From Streptococcus suis (lineage in GTDB: Bacteria > Bacillota > Bacilli > Lactobacillales > Streptococcaceae), in NCBI RefSeq assembly GCF_002960445.1, contig NZ_POJD01000287.1:1-64000 (forward strand): 64,000 nucleotides of DNA, given 5' to 3'. Each line of letters starts with the position of its first letter. Within the stretch, counting starts at the first letter, position 1. This document shows positions 18,595-30,473 of the stretch, in pieces. A model generated the notes under the pieces. The model was not told the origin of the DNA. It made no database searches and saw only the letters and a program-made list of their open reading frames with translations. The position numbers and the translations under genes were made by a program.

Positions 18595-19506
18595 ATGACA
18601 GAAAAAATTCAACTTTCAGTAAAAGATCGTAAAGCGATTTGCTGGCGTTCAACCTTCCTTCAAGCATCATGGAACTTTGAGCGTATGCAAAACTTGGGTT
18701 GGGCTTACACAATGGTTCCAGCTATCAAAAAACTTTACACTAAGAAAGAAGATCAAATTGCGGCTCTTAAACGCCACATGGAATTCTTTAACACACACCC
18801 ATACGTTGCTGCACCTATCGTCGGTGTAACACTTGCCCTTGAAGAAGAGCGTGCAAACGGTGCTGACATCGATGACGCTGCTATCCAAGGTGTGAAAATC
18901 GGTATGATGGGACCTCTCGCTGGTATCGGTGACCCAGTATTCTGGTTTACAGTACGTCCTATCCTCGGTGCCCTAGGTGCTTCACTTGCTGTGTCAGGTA
19001 ACATCCTTGGCCCAATCCTCTTCTTCGGTCTTTGGAACGCTATCCGTATGAGCTTCCTATGGTACACTCAAGAGTTTGGTTACAAATCAGGTAAAGAAAT
19101 CACTAAAGATATGTCAGGTGGTATCCTCCAAGACATCACTAAAGGGGCTTCTATCCTCGGTATGTTCATCCTTGCCGTACTTGCTCAACGTTGGGTATCT
19201 ATCGGCTTCAACTTCACGGTTTCTGAAGTTCCACTCTCAGAAGGTGCCTACATCGAGTGGGATAAATTGCCAGAAGGCTACGAAGGTATCCAAAAAGCCT
19301 TTGAATTGGTTGGTCAAGGTTTGTCACAAACTCCAACTAAAGTTACTACTTTCCAACAAAACTTGGACGGTCTTATCCCAGGCTTCATGCACTTGCTTCT
19401 TACCTTCCTATGTATGTGGTTGTTGAAGAAAAAAGTTTCTCCAATCACTATCATCGTTGGTTTGTTCGCATTCGGTATCGCAGCTCGCCTACTTGGAATT
19501 ATGTAA
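18595..19506 (+). CDS. manN: Mannose-family PTS transporter subunit IID
   Basis: 303 residues matching EIID-Man: KAICWRSTFLQASWNFERMQ near the start, GPLAGIGDPVFW in the middle, and C-terminal hydrophobic helices. It completes the ManLMN complex. It has a longer insert at about 195-265 containing AYIEWDKLPEGYEGIQ, which is usual in streptococcal ManN. A terminator follows immediately. Confidence 0.97.
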   Translation: MTEKIQLSVKDRKAICWRSTFLQASWNFERMQNLGWAYTMVPAIKKLYTKKEDQIAALKRHMEFFNTHPYVAAPIVGVTLALEEERANGADIDDAAIQGVKIGMMGPLAGIGDPVFWFTVRPILGALGASLAVSGNILGPILFFGLWNAIRMSFLWYTQEFGYKSGKEITKDMSGGILQDITKGASILGMFILAVLAQRWVSIGFNFTVSEVPLSEGAYIEWDKLPEGYEGIQKAFELVGQGLSQTPTKVTTFQQNLDGLIPGFMHLLLTFLCMWLLKKKVSPITIIVGLFAFGIAARLLGIM

Positions 19507-19515
19507 TCCATTAAG

Positions 19516-19539
19516 AAACCCCGCTCATGCGGGGTTTTA
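19516..19539 (+). terminator. Terminator of manLMN
   Basis: AAACCCCGC (19516-19524) pairs with GCGGGGTTT, then TTTT. Confidence 0.9.
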
Positions 19540-19569
19540 TGGTATAATTAAACAAGAAATGAGGTAACT

Positions 19570-19944
19570 ATGGCACAATCATTAAACAAACACGTCGAAC
19601 TATCCACAACAGGCGTTTCCTATCTCAGTCTTGCAGGTGGAACGGTTGGCAAGTTCCTGCTAGGTGATCAAGCTCTGGAATTTTATGCTGATAACAACGT
19701 TGAAAATTACGTTCAAATTCCTTGGACATCTATCGATCAAATCGGTGCCAATGTTTCCAACAAGAAAATCAGTCGCCACTTCGAAGTCTATACTGATAGT
19801 GGCAAGTTCCTGTTTGCTTCTAAAGATTCTGGTAAAATCCTAAAAATTGCTCGTGAACATATTGGCAATGAGAAAGTTGTCAAACTGCCAACTCTCCTGC
19901 AAATTCTAGGACAGAAAATCTCAAATCTATTTGCAAAAAAATAA
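19570..19944 (+). CDS. manO: DUF956 family protein (ManO)
   Basis: 124 residues beginning MAQSLNKHVELSTTGVSYLS. It belongs to DUF956, the family regularly found directly after manLMN in streptococci and enterococci. Members are proposed to modulate the mannose PTS, but the mechanism is not settled. It is separated from manN by a terminator, so it is transcribed by read-through or from a weak TATAAT just after that terminator. GAGG precedes the start. Confidence 0.88.
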   Translation: MAQSLNKHVELSTTGVSYLSLAGGTVGKFLLGDQALEFYADNNVENYVQIPWTSIDQIGANVSNKKISRHFEVYTDSGKFLFASKDSGKILKIAREHIGNEKVVKLPTLLQILGQKISNLFAKK

Positions 19945-19959
19945 AAAATCAAGTATAAT
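19931..19959 (+). promoter_or_regulatory. Promoter of the serS T-box leader
   Basis: TTGCAA (19931-19936), 17 nt, TATAAT (19954-19959). The -35 box lies inside the end of the DUF956 gene. Confidence 0.75.
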
Positions 19960-19965
19960 AAGACA

Positions 19966-21433
<1,468 letters not shown>

Positions 21434-21444
21434 AGGTAAGGAAT

Positions 21445-21660
21445 ATGAACAAGAAATGGTATAAGGACAAAAGTCGTGGTGAACTGGCTGGCGTTATCGC
21501 AGGACTTTATGACTACTTTGACCTATATGAAAACTACGGTTGGAAATTAGAGAACGTTCGTTTAGTGGTCATTATATTAGCTATTGTGACCAACCTACCC
21601 TTTCTAACTGCCTACATCATTCTGGCTATACTTTTACCAGACAAGTCTGAACTCACCTAA
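21445..21660 (+). CDS. PspC domain membrane protein
   Basis: 71 residues: a PspC domain with the amphipathic KSRGELAGVIAGLYDYFDL start and one transmembrane helix (LVVIILAIVTNLPFLTAYIILAILL). PspC proteins act at the membrane in stress responses in other bacteria; in streptococci the role is unknown. It follows serS by 11 nt, so it is co-transcribed, and it ends at a bidirectional terminator. Confidence 0.85.
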   Translation: MNKKWYKDKSRGELAGVIAGLYDYFDLYENYGWKLENVRLVVIILAIVTNLPFLTAYIILAILLPDKSELT

Positions 21661-21667
21661 AGCACAC

Positions 21668-21697
21668 AAAAGACGACTCCGAACGGAATCGTCTTTT
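21668..21697. terminator. Bidirectional terminator between the PspC and CPBP genes
   Basis: AAAAGACGA (21668-21676) pairs with TCGTCTTTT (21689-21697), with an inner CCG/CGG stem. A-tract and T-tract on both flanks allow termination in both directions of these convergent genes. Confidence 0.85.
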
Positions 21698-21705
21698 CGT
21701 TTCCC

Positions 21706-22374
21706 TTATTGAAAATAGTAGAAAGCCACTACCGACCAGGCATTATTGATAAAATGCACTGCCATGGGGTAGATGAGGTAATCTGTCTTGTAGTAGAGGT
21801 AAGCCATTAAAAATCCTGGGCTGGCATAAATGATCCAAGAACCCAAATCTGTCGGTCCATGTAAGACGGCAAAAATCAAACCAGATACTACAATTCCTAG
21901 TATCTTGTGCTTTTCAAATAACTTTTTGAATAGATAGCCTCTGACAATGATTTCCTCGGTAATGGCTGCCTGACAGGCTATTCTTACAAAGGCTAACCAA
22001 AATGGGATTGTTTGTAACAGCTTTTCAATGCCAATCTGATTAGCGGTATCTTCAATCCCTTGAAGGTCCATGATAAACTGCCCGAGATACTTGAACAACT
22101 GGGCCACACTATAGGTTAAGAGAACAATACCCAGACCCTTCCAAGTTAAGATTTTTCTATCCCAAATGGCTAGCCCTTTCCTTTCTGCCAACCAACACAT
22201 AAAGACCATTATTCCAATAGAAGATAGGCCTGCAGTCCATTGAGCGACTGGCGAGGTGGATTGTTCCAATATGGAAATTGGAATATGATCGATAAGCAAC
22301 AATAGAAAGGCCAGCAGTAAAATCCAGATTTTCCGACAAAACCACTCTAATTTTTGACTGAATGTTTCTAGCAT
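21706..22374 (-). CDS. CPBP family intramembrane metalloprotease (copy 1)
   Basis: 222 residues from the ATG at 22374, chosen because AGGAG lies 7 nt upstream; a longer frame to 22392 lacks an RBS. It has several hydrophobic helices and the CPBP/Abi motifs: EEIIVRGYLF (motif 1), LHGPTDLGSW (motif 2) and HFINNAWS (motif 3). CPBP proteins are Rce1-like intramembrane proteases; in lactic acid bacteria they often provide self-immunity to bacteriocins. No bacteriocin gene is visible here. Very similar to the next gene, so a tandem duplicate. Confidence 0.88.
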   Translation of the reverse strand: MLETFSQKLEWFCRKIWILLLAFLLLLIDHIPISILEQSTSPVAQWTAGLSSIGIMVFMCWLAERKGLAIWDRKILTWKGLGIVLLTYSVAQLFKYLGQFIMDLQGIEDTANQIGIEKLLQTIPFWLAFVRIACQAAITEEIIVRGYLFKKLFEKHKILGIVVSGLIFAVLHGPTDLGSWIIYASPGFLMAYLYYKTDYLIYPMAVHFINNAWSVVAFYYFQ

Positions 22375-22432
22375 TTCCAAACTCCTAACCACTTCTTCAT
22401 ATAGTCCATGTCTATACCTTCCTGCTCAAAAA

Positions 22433-23095
22433 CTATAGATAATAGTAAGCCAAAAAGGCCCAAGCATTATTGATAAAATGAACTGCCATGGGATAGACAA
22501 GATAATCTGTCTTATAATACAGGTAGCCATATAGGAAACCCGGAAGAGAATACAAAACCCAAGAGCCCAAGTCCGTTGGTCCGTGTAAGAGGGCAAAAAT
22601 CAAACCAGAGACTACAATTCCCAAAACCTTGTACTTTTCAAATAACTTCTTGAACAGATAACCTCTAACAATTATTTCTTCTGAAATAGCAGGTAGACAT
22701 ACAAAATTTATGAAGGCTAACCAAGCTGGTATTTTCTCCAAAATCATTTCAATATACAGCTGATTAGCGGTATCCTCAATTCCTTGAAGATCCATGATAA
22801 CATAACCTAGTTTTTTACTTAAATAAATCCCTGAAAATGTTAGTGCTACCAGTCCAAAGCCCTTCCAGGTCAAGATGTTCCTATTCCAAATAGCGAGGCC
22901 ATTCCTCTCAGCTCGCCAGTACATAAAAACAATCAAAACCAGTGATACCAAACCAGCAGCCCATTGCGCGACTTGCGCGACAGAGCTATTCAATATTACA
23001 ATCGGAATAACAGCAAGGACTAACAAGCCAAGCACTCTCACCAAAAGCCAAAGTTTTCGACCAAGCCATTTCAATCGTTGACTAAATGTTTTCAT
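22433..23095 (-). CDS. CPBP family intramembrane metalloprotease (copy 2)
   Basis: 220 residues. It has the same motifs as its neighbour: EEIIVRGYLF, LHGPTDLGSW and HFINNAWA. The last ~90 residues are nearly identical between the copies, while the first transmembrane part differs more. The start is supported by AGGAGG 6 nt upstream. The two genes are 58 nt apart and probably form one transcript that ends at the terminator shared with the PspC gene. Function as for copy 1; immunity is only one option. Confidence 0.88.
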   Translation of the reverse strand: MKTFSQRLKWLGRKLWLLVRVLGLLVLAVIPIVILNSSVAQVAQWAAGLVSLVLIVFMYWRAERNGLAIWNRNILTWKGFGLVALTFSGIYLSKKLGYVIMDLQGIEDTANQLYIEMILEKIPAWLAFINFVCLPAISEEIIVRGYLFKKLFEKYKVLGIVVSGLIFALLHGPTDLGSWVLYSLPGFLYGYLYYKTDYLVYPMAVHFINNAWAFLAYYYL

Positions 23096-23213
23096 ATCAT
23101 CCTCCTACTCTAATAAAACAGCACACAAGTATAGCTCGTCGCTACAGAATTTATTATATTATTTAACAAGATTTTACAACGATAGTTTTCTTTTGTCAAT
23201 ATCAGCAAGAAAA

Positions 23214-23228
23214 AAATACTAGGTCTTC

Positions 23229-23237
<9 letters not shown>
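23214..23237 (-). terminator. Terminator of the fatty acid synthesis cluster
   Basis: AAATACTAGG (23214-23223) and CCTAGTATTT (23228-23237) form a 10-bp stem; on the minus strand seven T follow. The accA stop codon lies inside the hairpin. Confidence 0.9.
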
Positions 23238-24874
<1,637 letters not shown>

Positions 24875-24879
24875 CTAGT

Positions 24880-26253
24880 TTACTTTTTTAATTCTTCCTG
24901 ATAGCGAGGTAAAAATTCTTCCATGAGGTAGGCAGTATCGTAGTCACCTGCCACCACTCGCTTATCGGAAATCAAATCCAGCTGGAAGTCGGTATTGGTC
25001 ACCACTCCGTCAATTTCCAATTCGTAGAGAGCTCGCTGCATCTTCATCAGGGCTTCAAACCGATTTTCCCCATGCACGATGACCTTGGCAATCATAGAAT
25101 CATAGTAAGGCGGAATAGTGTAGCCCGGGTAAACTGCCGAGTCCACACGCAGACCAACGCCACCGCTTGGCAGGTAGAGATTGGAAATCTTACCTGGACT
25201 TGGGGCAAAGTTAAAGGCTGGATTTTCAGCATTGATGCGGCATTCAATGGCATGACCAGTAATCTTCACATCTTCTTGGCGGACACTGAGTTCCTGACCA
25301 GCCGCAATCTTGATTTGCTCCTTGACAATATCCACACCAGTCACAAATTCGGTAACAGGATGTTCTACCTGCACCCGTGTGTTCATTTCCATGAAGTAAA
25401 ATTCGCCCTTGGCTTCGTCCAAGAGGAACTCAATAGTCCCTGCATTTTCATAGCCGACTGATTGGGCTGCACGGACTGCAGCCTGACCAATACGGTCCCT
25501 CATGGTCTGACCAATGGCGATGGATGGAGCTTCTTCCAAAACCTTCTGGTTGTTGCGTTGCAGGGAACAGTCCCGTTCTCCCAGATGGATGACATGGCCG
25601 TGTTGGTCCGCCAAAATCTGCACCTCGATATGCCGGGCTGGATAGACAACACGCTCCATATACATGGCTCCGTTGCCAAAGGCTGCCTTGGCTTCGCTAG
25701 AAGCTGATTCGAAGGCTGGCACTAGGTCTTCAGCTTTTTCCACCTTACGAATTCCCTTACCGCCACCACCTGCCGACGCTTTAAGCATGACGGGGTAACC
25801 AATCTTTTCAGCGATTTCAAGGGCTTCTTGGCTGGTCAAAACTTCGCCGTCTGATCCTGGAATGACAGGGACTTGGGCCTTAATCATCTCTGCCCGTGCA
25901 TTGATTTTATCTCCCATGGTATCCATGACCGCCCCAGAAGGTCCTATAAATTTGATACCGACCTCTTCACAGAGGGTGGCGAATTTAGAGTTTTCACTCA
26001 AAAAACCAAAACCTGGGTGAATGGCCTGGGCACCTGTCACAACTGCCGCCGAGATAACCGCCTGCATATTGAGATAGGAATCTGTCGAACGGGCTGGGCC
26101 GATACAGATAGCCTCATCTGCCAACATGGTGTGGAGAGCTTCCCTGTCCGCCTCTGAATAGACAGCCACCGTCGCAATTCCTAGCTCTCTTGCCGCACGA
26201 ATAATCCGCACCGCAATCTCACCACGATTGGCAATCAAAATCTTCTCAAACAT
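24880..26253 (-). CDS. accC: Acetyl-CoA carboxylase biotin carboxylase subunit
   Basis: 457 residues. N-terminal FEKILIANRGEIAVRIIRAA, ATP-grasp glycine loop KASAGGGGKGIRKV, the catalytic MNTRVQVEHPVTE segment and a C-terminal biotin carboxylase domain. It carboxylates biotin on AccB using ATP and bicarbonate. The start is supported by AGGAG. The 186-nt spacer between fabZ and accC holds a MITE-like repeat. Confidence 0.97.
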   Translation of the reverse strand: MFEKILIANRGEIAVRIIRAARELGIATVAVYSEADREALHTMLADEAICIGPARSTDSYLNMQAVISAAVVTGAQAIHPGFGFLSENSKFATLCEEVGIKFIGPSGAVMDTMGDKINARAEMIKAQVPVIPGSDGEVLTSQEALEIAEKIGYPVMLKASAGGGGKGIRKVEKAEDLVPAFESASSEAKAAFGNGAMYMERVVYPARHIEVQILADQHGHVIHLGERDCSLQRNNQKVLEEAPSIAIGQTMRDRIGQAAVRAAQSVGYENAGTIEFLLDEAKGEFYFMEMNTRVQVEHPVTEFVTGVDIVKEQIKIAAGQELSVRQEDVKITGHAIECRINAENPAFNFAPSPGKISNLYLPSGGVGLRVDSAVYPGYTIPPYYDSMIAKVIVHGENRFEALMKMQRALYELEIDGVVTNTDFQLDLISDKRVVAGDYDTAYLMEEFLPRYQEELKK

Positions 26254-26335
26254 GATGAATCCTATCTCCTTTTTAACATAGAATAATTGTTATAACAATC
26301 TCAAGGTGAGAATATTAAATAATGGTTATCAATAG

Positions 26336-26437
26336 CAGTTCTTCATTTTACTTTTAGTGCTAGGCAACGAGTTGTAGACAGTACTTGGGTACGGCAAAAC
26401 GAGTTAACGACTCAATAAAAGATAAAATGGAGAACTG
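26336..26437. repeat. MITE-like element 1, between fabZ and accC
   Basis: The ends form imperfect terminal inverted repeats of about 27 nt (26336-26363 and 26411-26437; both read inward as CAGTTCT.CATTTTA.CTTTTA). The right end stops 2 nt from the fabZ stop codon. It shares the TIRs and the inner core GTACGGCAAA.CGAGTTAACG with element 2 (28630-28805), but is shorter (about 102 nt). It has no coding capacity, so it is a non-autonomous mobile or RNA-structured intergenic repeat. Confidence 0.7.
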
Positions 26438-26439
26438 AT

Positions 26440-26862
26440 TTATTTCCCGATAGCAAAAGTCAACGTCCCCGACGCAGCCAGTTTTCCGTCCACCTCTGCC
26501 TTTGCCTCAACAACCGCAATGGTTCCACGGCGTTTGACAAATTTAGCTGTCATGATCAACTGGTCACCAGGTACAACTTGCTTCTTAAATTTAACCTTAT
26601 CCATGCCGGCATAAAAAACCAGCTTGCCCTTGTTTTCTTCCTTGGACAACTCCAAGACACCTGCGGTTTGTGCCAAGGCCTCCATGATAAGAACACCTGG
26701 CATGACAGGATAGTCTGGGAAATGCCCGTTGAAGAAGGGCTCGTTAATGGTCACATTTTTGAGGGCGACAATCTCATCTTCCGATACTTCAAGGACACGA
26801 TCGACCAAGAGCATAGGGTAGCGATGAGGAAGAGCCTCTTTAATTTTCAAAATATCAATCAT
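26440..26862 (-). CDS. fabZ: 3-hydroxyacyl-ACP dehydratase
   Basis: 140 residues, hot-dog fold. The active site is [17 protein letters not shown] with His47 and Glu61. It removes water from 3-hydroxyacyl-ACP in the elongation cycle; streptococci lack FabA and make the cis double bond with FabM instead. Its ATG overlaps the accB stop by 4 nt. Confidence 0.97.
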   Translation of the reverse strand: MIDILKIKEALPHRYPMLLVDRVLEVSEDEIVALKNVTINEPFFNGHFPDYPVMPGVLIMEALAQTAGVLELSKEENKGKLVFYAGMDKVKFKKQVVPGDQLIMTAKFVKRRGTIAVVEAKAEVDGKLAASGTLTFAIGK

Positions 26863-27335
26863 TTGATGCGTACCAATCCTTGTCCAAATTCTACAACATC
26901 CTGGTTGGCCACCAAAATCTCTGTGACCACACCGTCACGGTCAGCAGGTACTTCGTTCATGACCTTCATGGCTTCGATAATCATGAGGGTCTGCCCTTTT
27001 TTGACCGTATCACCAACTGCTACAAAGGCTGGCTTGTCAGGAGCTGGGGACAAATAGGCCACACCAACAAGTGGACTCTCCACTACCGCACCCTCTGCCA
27101 CAGAGCTGGCACCTGCTTCTACTGGAGCTGGCTCACTGGTTTCAACTGCTGGCACAGGTGCTGGGCTTGCAGGAGCTACTGGAGCAAGCGAAGCTTCTAC
27201 GATTGGACTCGGAGCCGCTATCGCCTGCTGGTTTTTACTGAAATGCAAGGTCTCCCCAGCATTGCTATATGAAAATTCTCGCAAACTTGACTGGTCAAAC
27301 TGACTCATCAGGTCCTTAATTTCTGTAATATTCAC
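26859..27335 (-). CDS. accB: Biotin carboxyl carrier protein of acetyl-CoA carboxylase
   Basis: 158 residues. The biotinylation site is EAMKVMNEV with Lys124. Before it is an Ala/Pro-rich flexible linker (about 38-85) that lets the biotin swing between AccC and AccAD. The last codons overlap fabZ, and the start abuts the fabF stop codon. Confidence 0.97.
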   Translation of the reverse strand: MNITEIKDLMSQFDQSSLREFSYSNAGETLHFSKNQQAIAAPSPIVEASLAPVAPASPAPVPAVETSEPAPVEAGASSVAEGAVVESPLVGVAYLSPAPDKPAFVAVGDTVKKGQTLMIIEAMKVMNEVPADRDGVVTEILVANQDVVEFGQGLVRIK

Positions 27336-28568
27336 TTAGACCTCCCAACGTTTGAAAGCGATGACTGAATTATGCCCACCAAAGCCAAATGTATTTGAAA
27401 TGGCATGACGGATTTCCATGTCACGACCTTGACCATAGATAACATCCGCTTCGATGTAGTCAGATAATTCCGTTGTACCAGCTGTCTTTGGTGCGTAAGA
27501 ATGACGCATAGCCTCAATAACAGCTGCTGCTTCAACGGCACCTGCTGCCCCCAACAAGTGACCCGTGAAGGACTTGGTGGAAGAAACTGGCGTATTCTTA
27601 CCGAAGACGGATACGATAGCTTGACTTTCCCCTTTTTCATTAGCCGGTGTCGAAGTCCCATGGGCATTGATGTAGTCAATATCAGCTGGCTCCAAACCTG
27701 CCTCTGAAATAGCCAACTTCATGGCCTTGATAGCACCCAAACCTTCTGGGTGCGGAGAGGTCATGTGGTGGGCATCGCAGGTATTTCCATAGCCGACGAT
27801 TTCAGCCAAGATGGTTGCCCCACGCGCCTCTGCATGCTCCAAACTTTCCAAGACCAAGACCGCAGCCCCTTCTCCCATGACAAAACCATTGCGGTCCTTG
27901 TCAAAGGGAATAGACGCACGTTCTGGATCCTCAGTTGTCGACATAGCTGTCAAAGCCTGGAAACCACCGATGGCAAAGGGAGTAATAGCCGCTTCTGAAC
28001 CACCTGCCAACATAACGTCTTGGAAGCCAAACTTGATTTCACGGAAGGCTTCACCCAAGGCATCATTTGACGAAGCACAGGCTGTGATGACACACTTGCA
28101 GACACCATTGGCACCAACCTGCATAGCAATATTTCCAGCAGCCATGTTTGGCAAGGCCTTTGGAAGAGCCATCGGACGAATGCGTTTTGGACCTTTTTCG
28201 TTCATGCGAGCAACCTGCTCCTCGATTTCCAAAATCCCACCGATACCAGTTGACAAGATAACACCGAAACGATCGCTGTCAACTGCTTCTGTATCAAGAT
28301 TGGCATTGGCTACTGCCTCTTGAGCCGCATAAAGAGCATAGAGGGAGTAGTTGTCGTAGCGGTTAGTATCTTTTTTAACAAAGTATTTGTCAAAAGGAAA
28401 ATCCTTGATTTCCGCTGCATTATGGACAGTGTACTGGCTAGTGTCAAATTTGGTAATCTTTCCGATACCAATCTTGCCATTGACCAGGCTATCCCAGAAT
28501 TCTTCTGGCGTATTACCAATTGGAGATGTCAGACCGTAGCCTGTCACCACTACACGATTTAGTTTTGT
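27336..28568 (-). CDS. fabF: 3-oxoacyl-ACP synthase II
   Basis: 410 residues from the ATG at 28568, chosen for the GAGAGG RBS and the family-typical start MTKLNRVVVTGYG; the frame is open 10 codons further. The catalytic triad is Cys165 (TACASSNDALG), the His of NAHGTSTPAN and the His of GHLLGAAG. It elongates acyl-ACP with malonyl-ACP. The 239-nt spacer to fabG holds a MITE-like element. Confidence 0.97.
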   Translation of the reverse strand, partial: TKLNRVVVTGYGLTSPIGNTPEEFWDSLVNGKIGIGKITKFDTSQYTVHNAAEIKDFPFDKYFVKKDTNRYDNYSLYALYAAQEAVANANLDTEAVDSDRFGVILSTGIGGILEIEEQVARMNEKGPKRIRPMALPKALPNMAAGNIAMQVGANGVCKCVITACASSNDALGEAFREIKFGFQDVMLAGGSEAAITPFAIGGFQALTAMSTTEDPERASIPFDKDRNGFVMGEGAAVLVLESLEHAEARGATILAEIVGYGNTCDAHHMTSPHPEGLGAIKAMKLAISEAGLEPADIDYINAHGTSTPANEKGESQAIVSVFGKNTPVSSTKSFTGHLLGAAGAVEAAAVIEAMRHSYAPKTAGTTELSDYIEADVIYGQGRDMEIRHAISNTFGFGGHNSVIAFKRWEV

Positions 28569-28629
28569 CATTTTCAAACCTCTCTTAAAACAACACACAA
28601 AACAATATTGAATTCAAAGTGCGGCATTG

Positions 28630-28805
28630 CAGTCTTTCAGTTTGCTTTTAGTACTACGAACAAAGTTCATTTCAACAAGCCGCAGACAGCTTCAATAGTC
28701 CAGTGGACTATTGAAGATTGAAAATCGTACTTACGATAGTAAGTACCGCTCCGTTAGTACGGCAAAGCGAGTTAACGTAGTAATAAAAGATAAACTGGAA
28801 GACTG
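28630..28805. repeat. MITE-like element 2, between fabG and fabF
   Basis: About 176 nt bounded by terminal inverted repeats 28630-28657 and 28777-28805 (inward reading CAGTCTT.CAGTTT..CTTTTA.TACTAC, about 23 of 28 matches). Inside is a perfect 27-nt palindrome at 28690-28716 (13-nt arms) and a TACTTAC/GTAAGTA hairpin at 28729-28746. The right end lies 2 nt from the fabG stop codon. It shares ends and core with element 1. No reading frame of note. Confidence 0.75.
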
Positions 28806-28807
28806 GA

Positions 28808-29542
28808 TTACTGCATGGTCAAGCCGCCGTCAATAGCAATCACTTGTCCAGTTAGGTATTCTTGCTTAGCCAAGAACACAGCTACATCCGCTACTTCTTC
28901 CGTCAAGCCAAAGCGTTTCATAGGAATTTGCCCCAACATGGCATCCTTGATTTTATCAGACAGAACATCTGTCATATCTGACTGGATAAAGCCTGGTGCG
29001 ATAGCATTGACACGGACATTGCGACCAGCGACTTCACGAGCAATGGATTTTGTAAAGCCGATCACACCTGCCTTAGAAGCGGCATAGTTGGCCTGACCAG
29101 CATTCCCTGTCAAACCGACCACACTGGAAAGGTTGATAATAGCCCCTTCACGTGCCTTGGTGATGGGCTTCAAAACAGCCTGGGTCATATTGAAAGTACC
29201 AGTTAAGTTGACACTCAAGACACTCTCAAAGTCCTCTTCCGTCATTCGCAAGGCCATACCGTCTTTGGTAATTCCTGCATTGTTGACCAAGATATCGACG
29301 CTACCGAGAGCCTCAACTGCCTCAGCCACCATCCGTTTGGCATCTGCCGAGCTAGAAATATCTCCTGAAATGGCCACTACTTTGACACCGTAGCTTGAAA
29401 AGCTATCCAGCAAGTCCTGCCCCAACTGACCACGACCATTTAGCACCACATTGGCACCAAGGCTAGCAAACTTATGGGCAATGGCCAAGCCAATCCCACG
29501 ACTCGAACCCGTTACAAACACATTTTTATTGGTAAGTTCCAT
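28808..29542 (-). CDS. fabG: 3-oxoacyl-ACP reductase
   Basis: 244 residues, short-chain dehydrogenase fold. The NADPH site is TGSSRGIGLA (residues 11-20), followed by NNAG (87-90) and the catalytic Ser140, Tyr153 and Lys157 (YAASK). It reduces 3-oxoacyl-ACP to 3-hydroxyacyl-ACP. It ends GGLTMQ, typical of the family. Directly after its stop codon begins MITE-like element 2. Confidence 0.97.
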   Translation of the reverse strand: MELTNKNVFVTGSSRGIGLAIAHKFASLGANVVLNGRGQLGQDLLDSFSSYGVKVVAISGDISSSADAKRMVAEAVEALGSVDILVNNAGITKDGMALRMTEEDFESVLSVNLTGTFNMTQAVLKPITKAREGAIINLSSVVGLTGNAGQANYAASKAGVIGFTKSIAREVAGRNVRVNAIAPGFIQSDMTDVLSDKIKDAMLGQIPMKRFGLTEEVADVAVFLAKQEYLTGQVIAIDGGLTMQ

Positions 29543-29551
29543 GTTTTCTCC

Positions 29552-30472
29552 TTATTGGCTAGTCAATAAGCCTTCTAGACTTGCCACATCTTCTACTGTC
29601 ACAACCTCGGCTGTCTTATCAATTTTCTTGATAAAGCCTGCCAAGACCTTACCTGGACCGATTTCGATAAACTTGGTCACACTAGCCGCCTGCATGGTTG
29701 CAATGGACTCGTAAAAACGGACAGGCTCCATAACCTGACGGGTCAAGAGGGACTTGATGTCCTCTTTTCTCATGACCTTGGCTTCCGTATTGCCAACTAA
29801 TTCTACTTGGAAGTCTGTAAACTCCACCTCTTCCAGAGCTTGAGCCAATTGCTCCGAAGCTGGACGCAAGAGAGCTGTGTGGAAAGGCCCCGACACGTTG
29901 AGGGGAATCATGCGTTTGACACCCGCCGTCTTCAAGGCTTCCACCGCCTCATCCACAGCAGCGACCTCACCACCGATAACGATTTGGGCTGGTGTATTGT
30001 AGTTGGCTGGGGAAACAATCCCAGAGGTGACTGATAAACAGACCTCTTCGATCAAGTTGACATCTGCATTGAGGACAGCGACCATCTTCCCAGTTCCTGC
30101 TGGTGCAGCCGTTTCCATAAACTCACCCCGTTTGGCAATCAAAGAAATGGCATCTTCAAAGGAAAGAGCACCTGAAGCCACTAAAGCTGCATATTCTCCC
30201 AAGGACAAACCAGCCACCATGTCTGGCTCAATTCCTTTTTCTGCCAATAAGCGATAGATAGCAAGGGAGGTTGTCAAAATCGCAGGTTGAGTATAGCGGG
30301 TCTGGTTGAGTTTATCTTCCTGGTGGTCAATCAAGTCCCGCACATCATAGCCCAGAATTTGACTAGCCTGGTCGTAGGTTTCCTTGACAATGGGATAGGT
30401 GTCATAGAGGTCACGGGCCATACCGAGTGTCTGAGCCCCCTGACCTGCAAATAGAAAGGCTGTTTTTGTCAT
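29552..30472 (-). CDS. fabD: Malonyl-CoA:ACP transacylase
   Basis: 306 residues from the ATG at 30472; the frame can be read from a TTG at 30484 but GGAG lies correctly spaced before the ATG. The nucleophile Ser90 is in GLSLGEY, the partner His in GPFHTALL (about 199). It loads malonyl groups onto ACP. The end of fabK overlaps its RBS, so the genes are coupled. Confidence 0.96.
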   Translation of the reverse strand: MTKTAFLFAGQGAQTLGMARDLYDTYPIVKETYDQASQILGYDVRDLIDHQEDKLNQTRYTQPAILTTSLAIYRLLAEKGIEPDMVAGLSLGEYAALVASGALSFEDAISLIAKRGEFMETAAPAGTGKMVAVLNADVNLIEEVCLSVTSGIVSPANYNTPAQIVIGGEVAAVDEAVEALKTAGVKRMIPLNVSGPFHTALLRPASEQLAQALEEVEFTDFQVELVGNTEAKVMRKEDIKSLLTRQVMEPVRFYESIATMQAASVTKFIEIGPGKVLAGFIKKIDKTAEVVTVEDVASLEGLLTSQ

Positions 30473-30473
30473 C

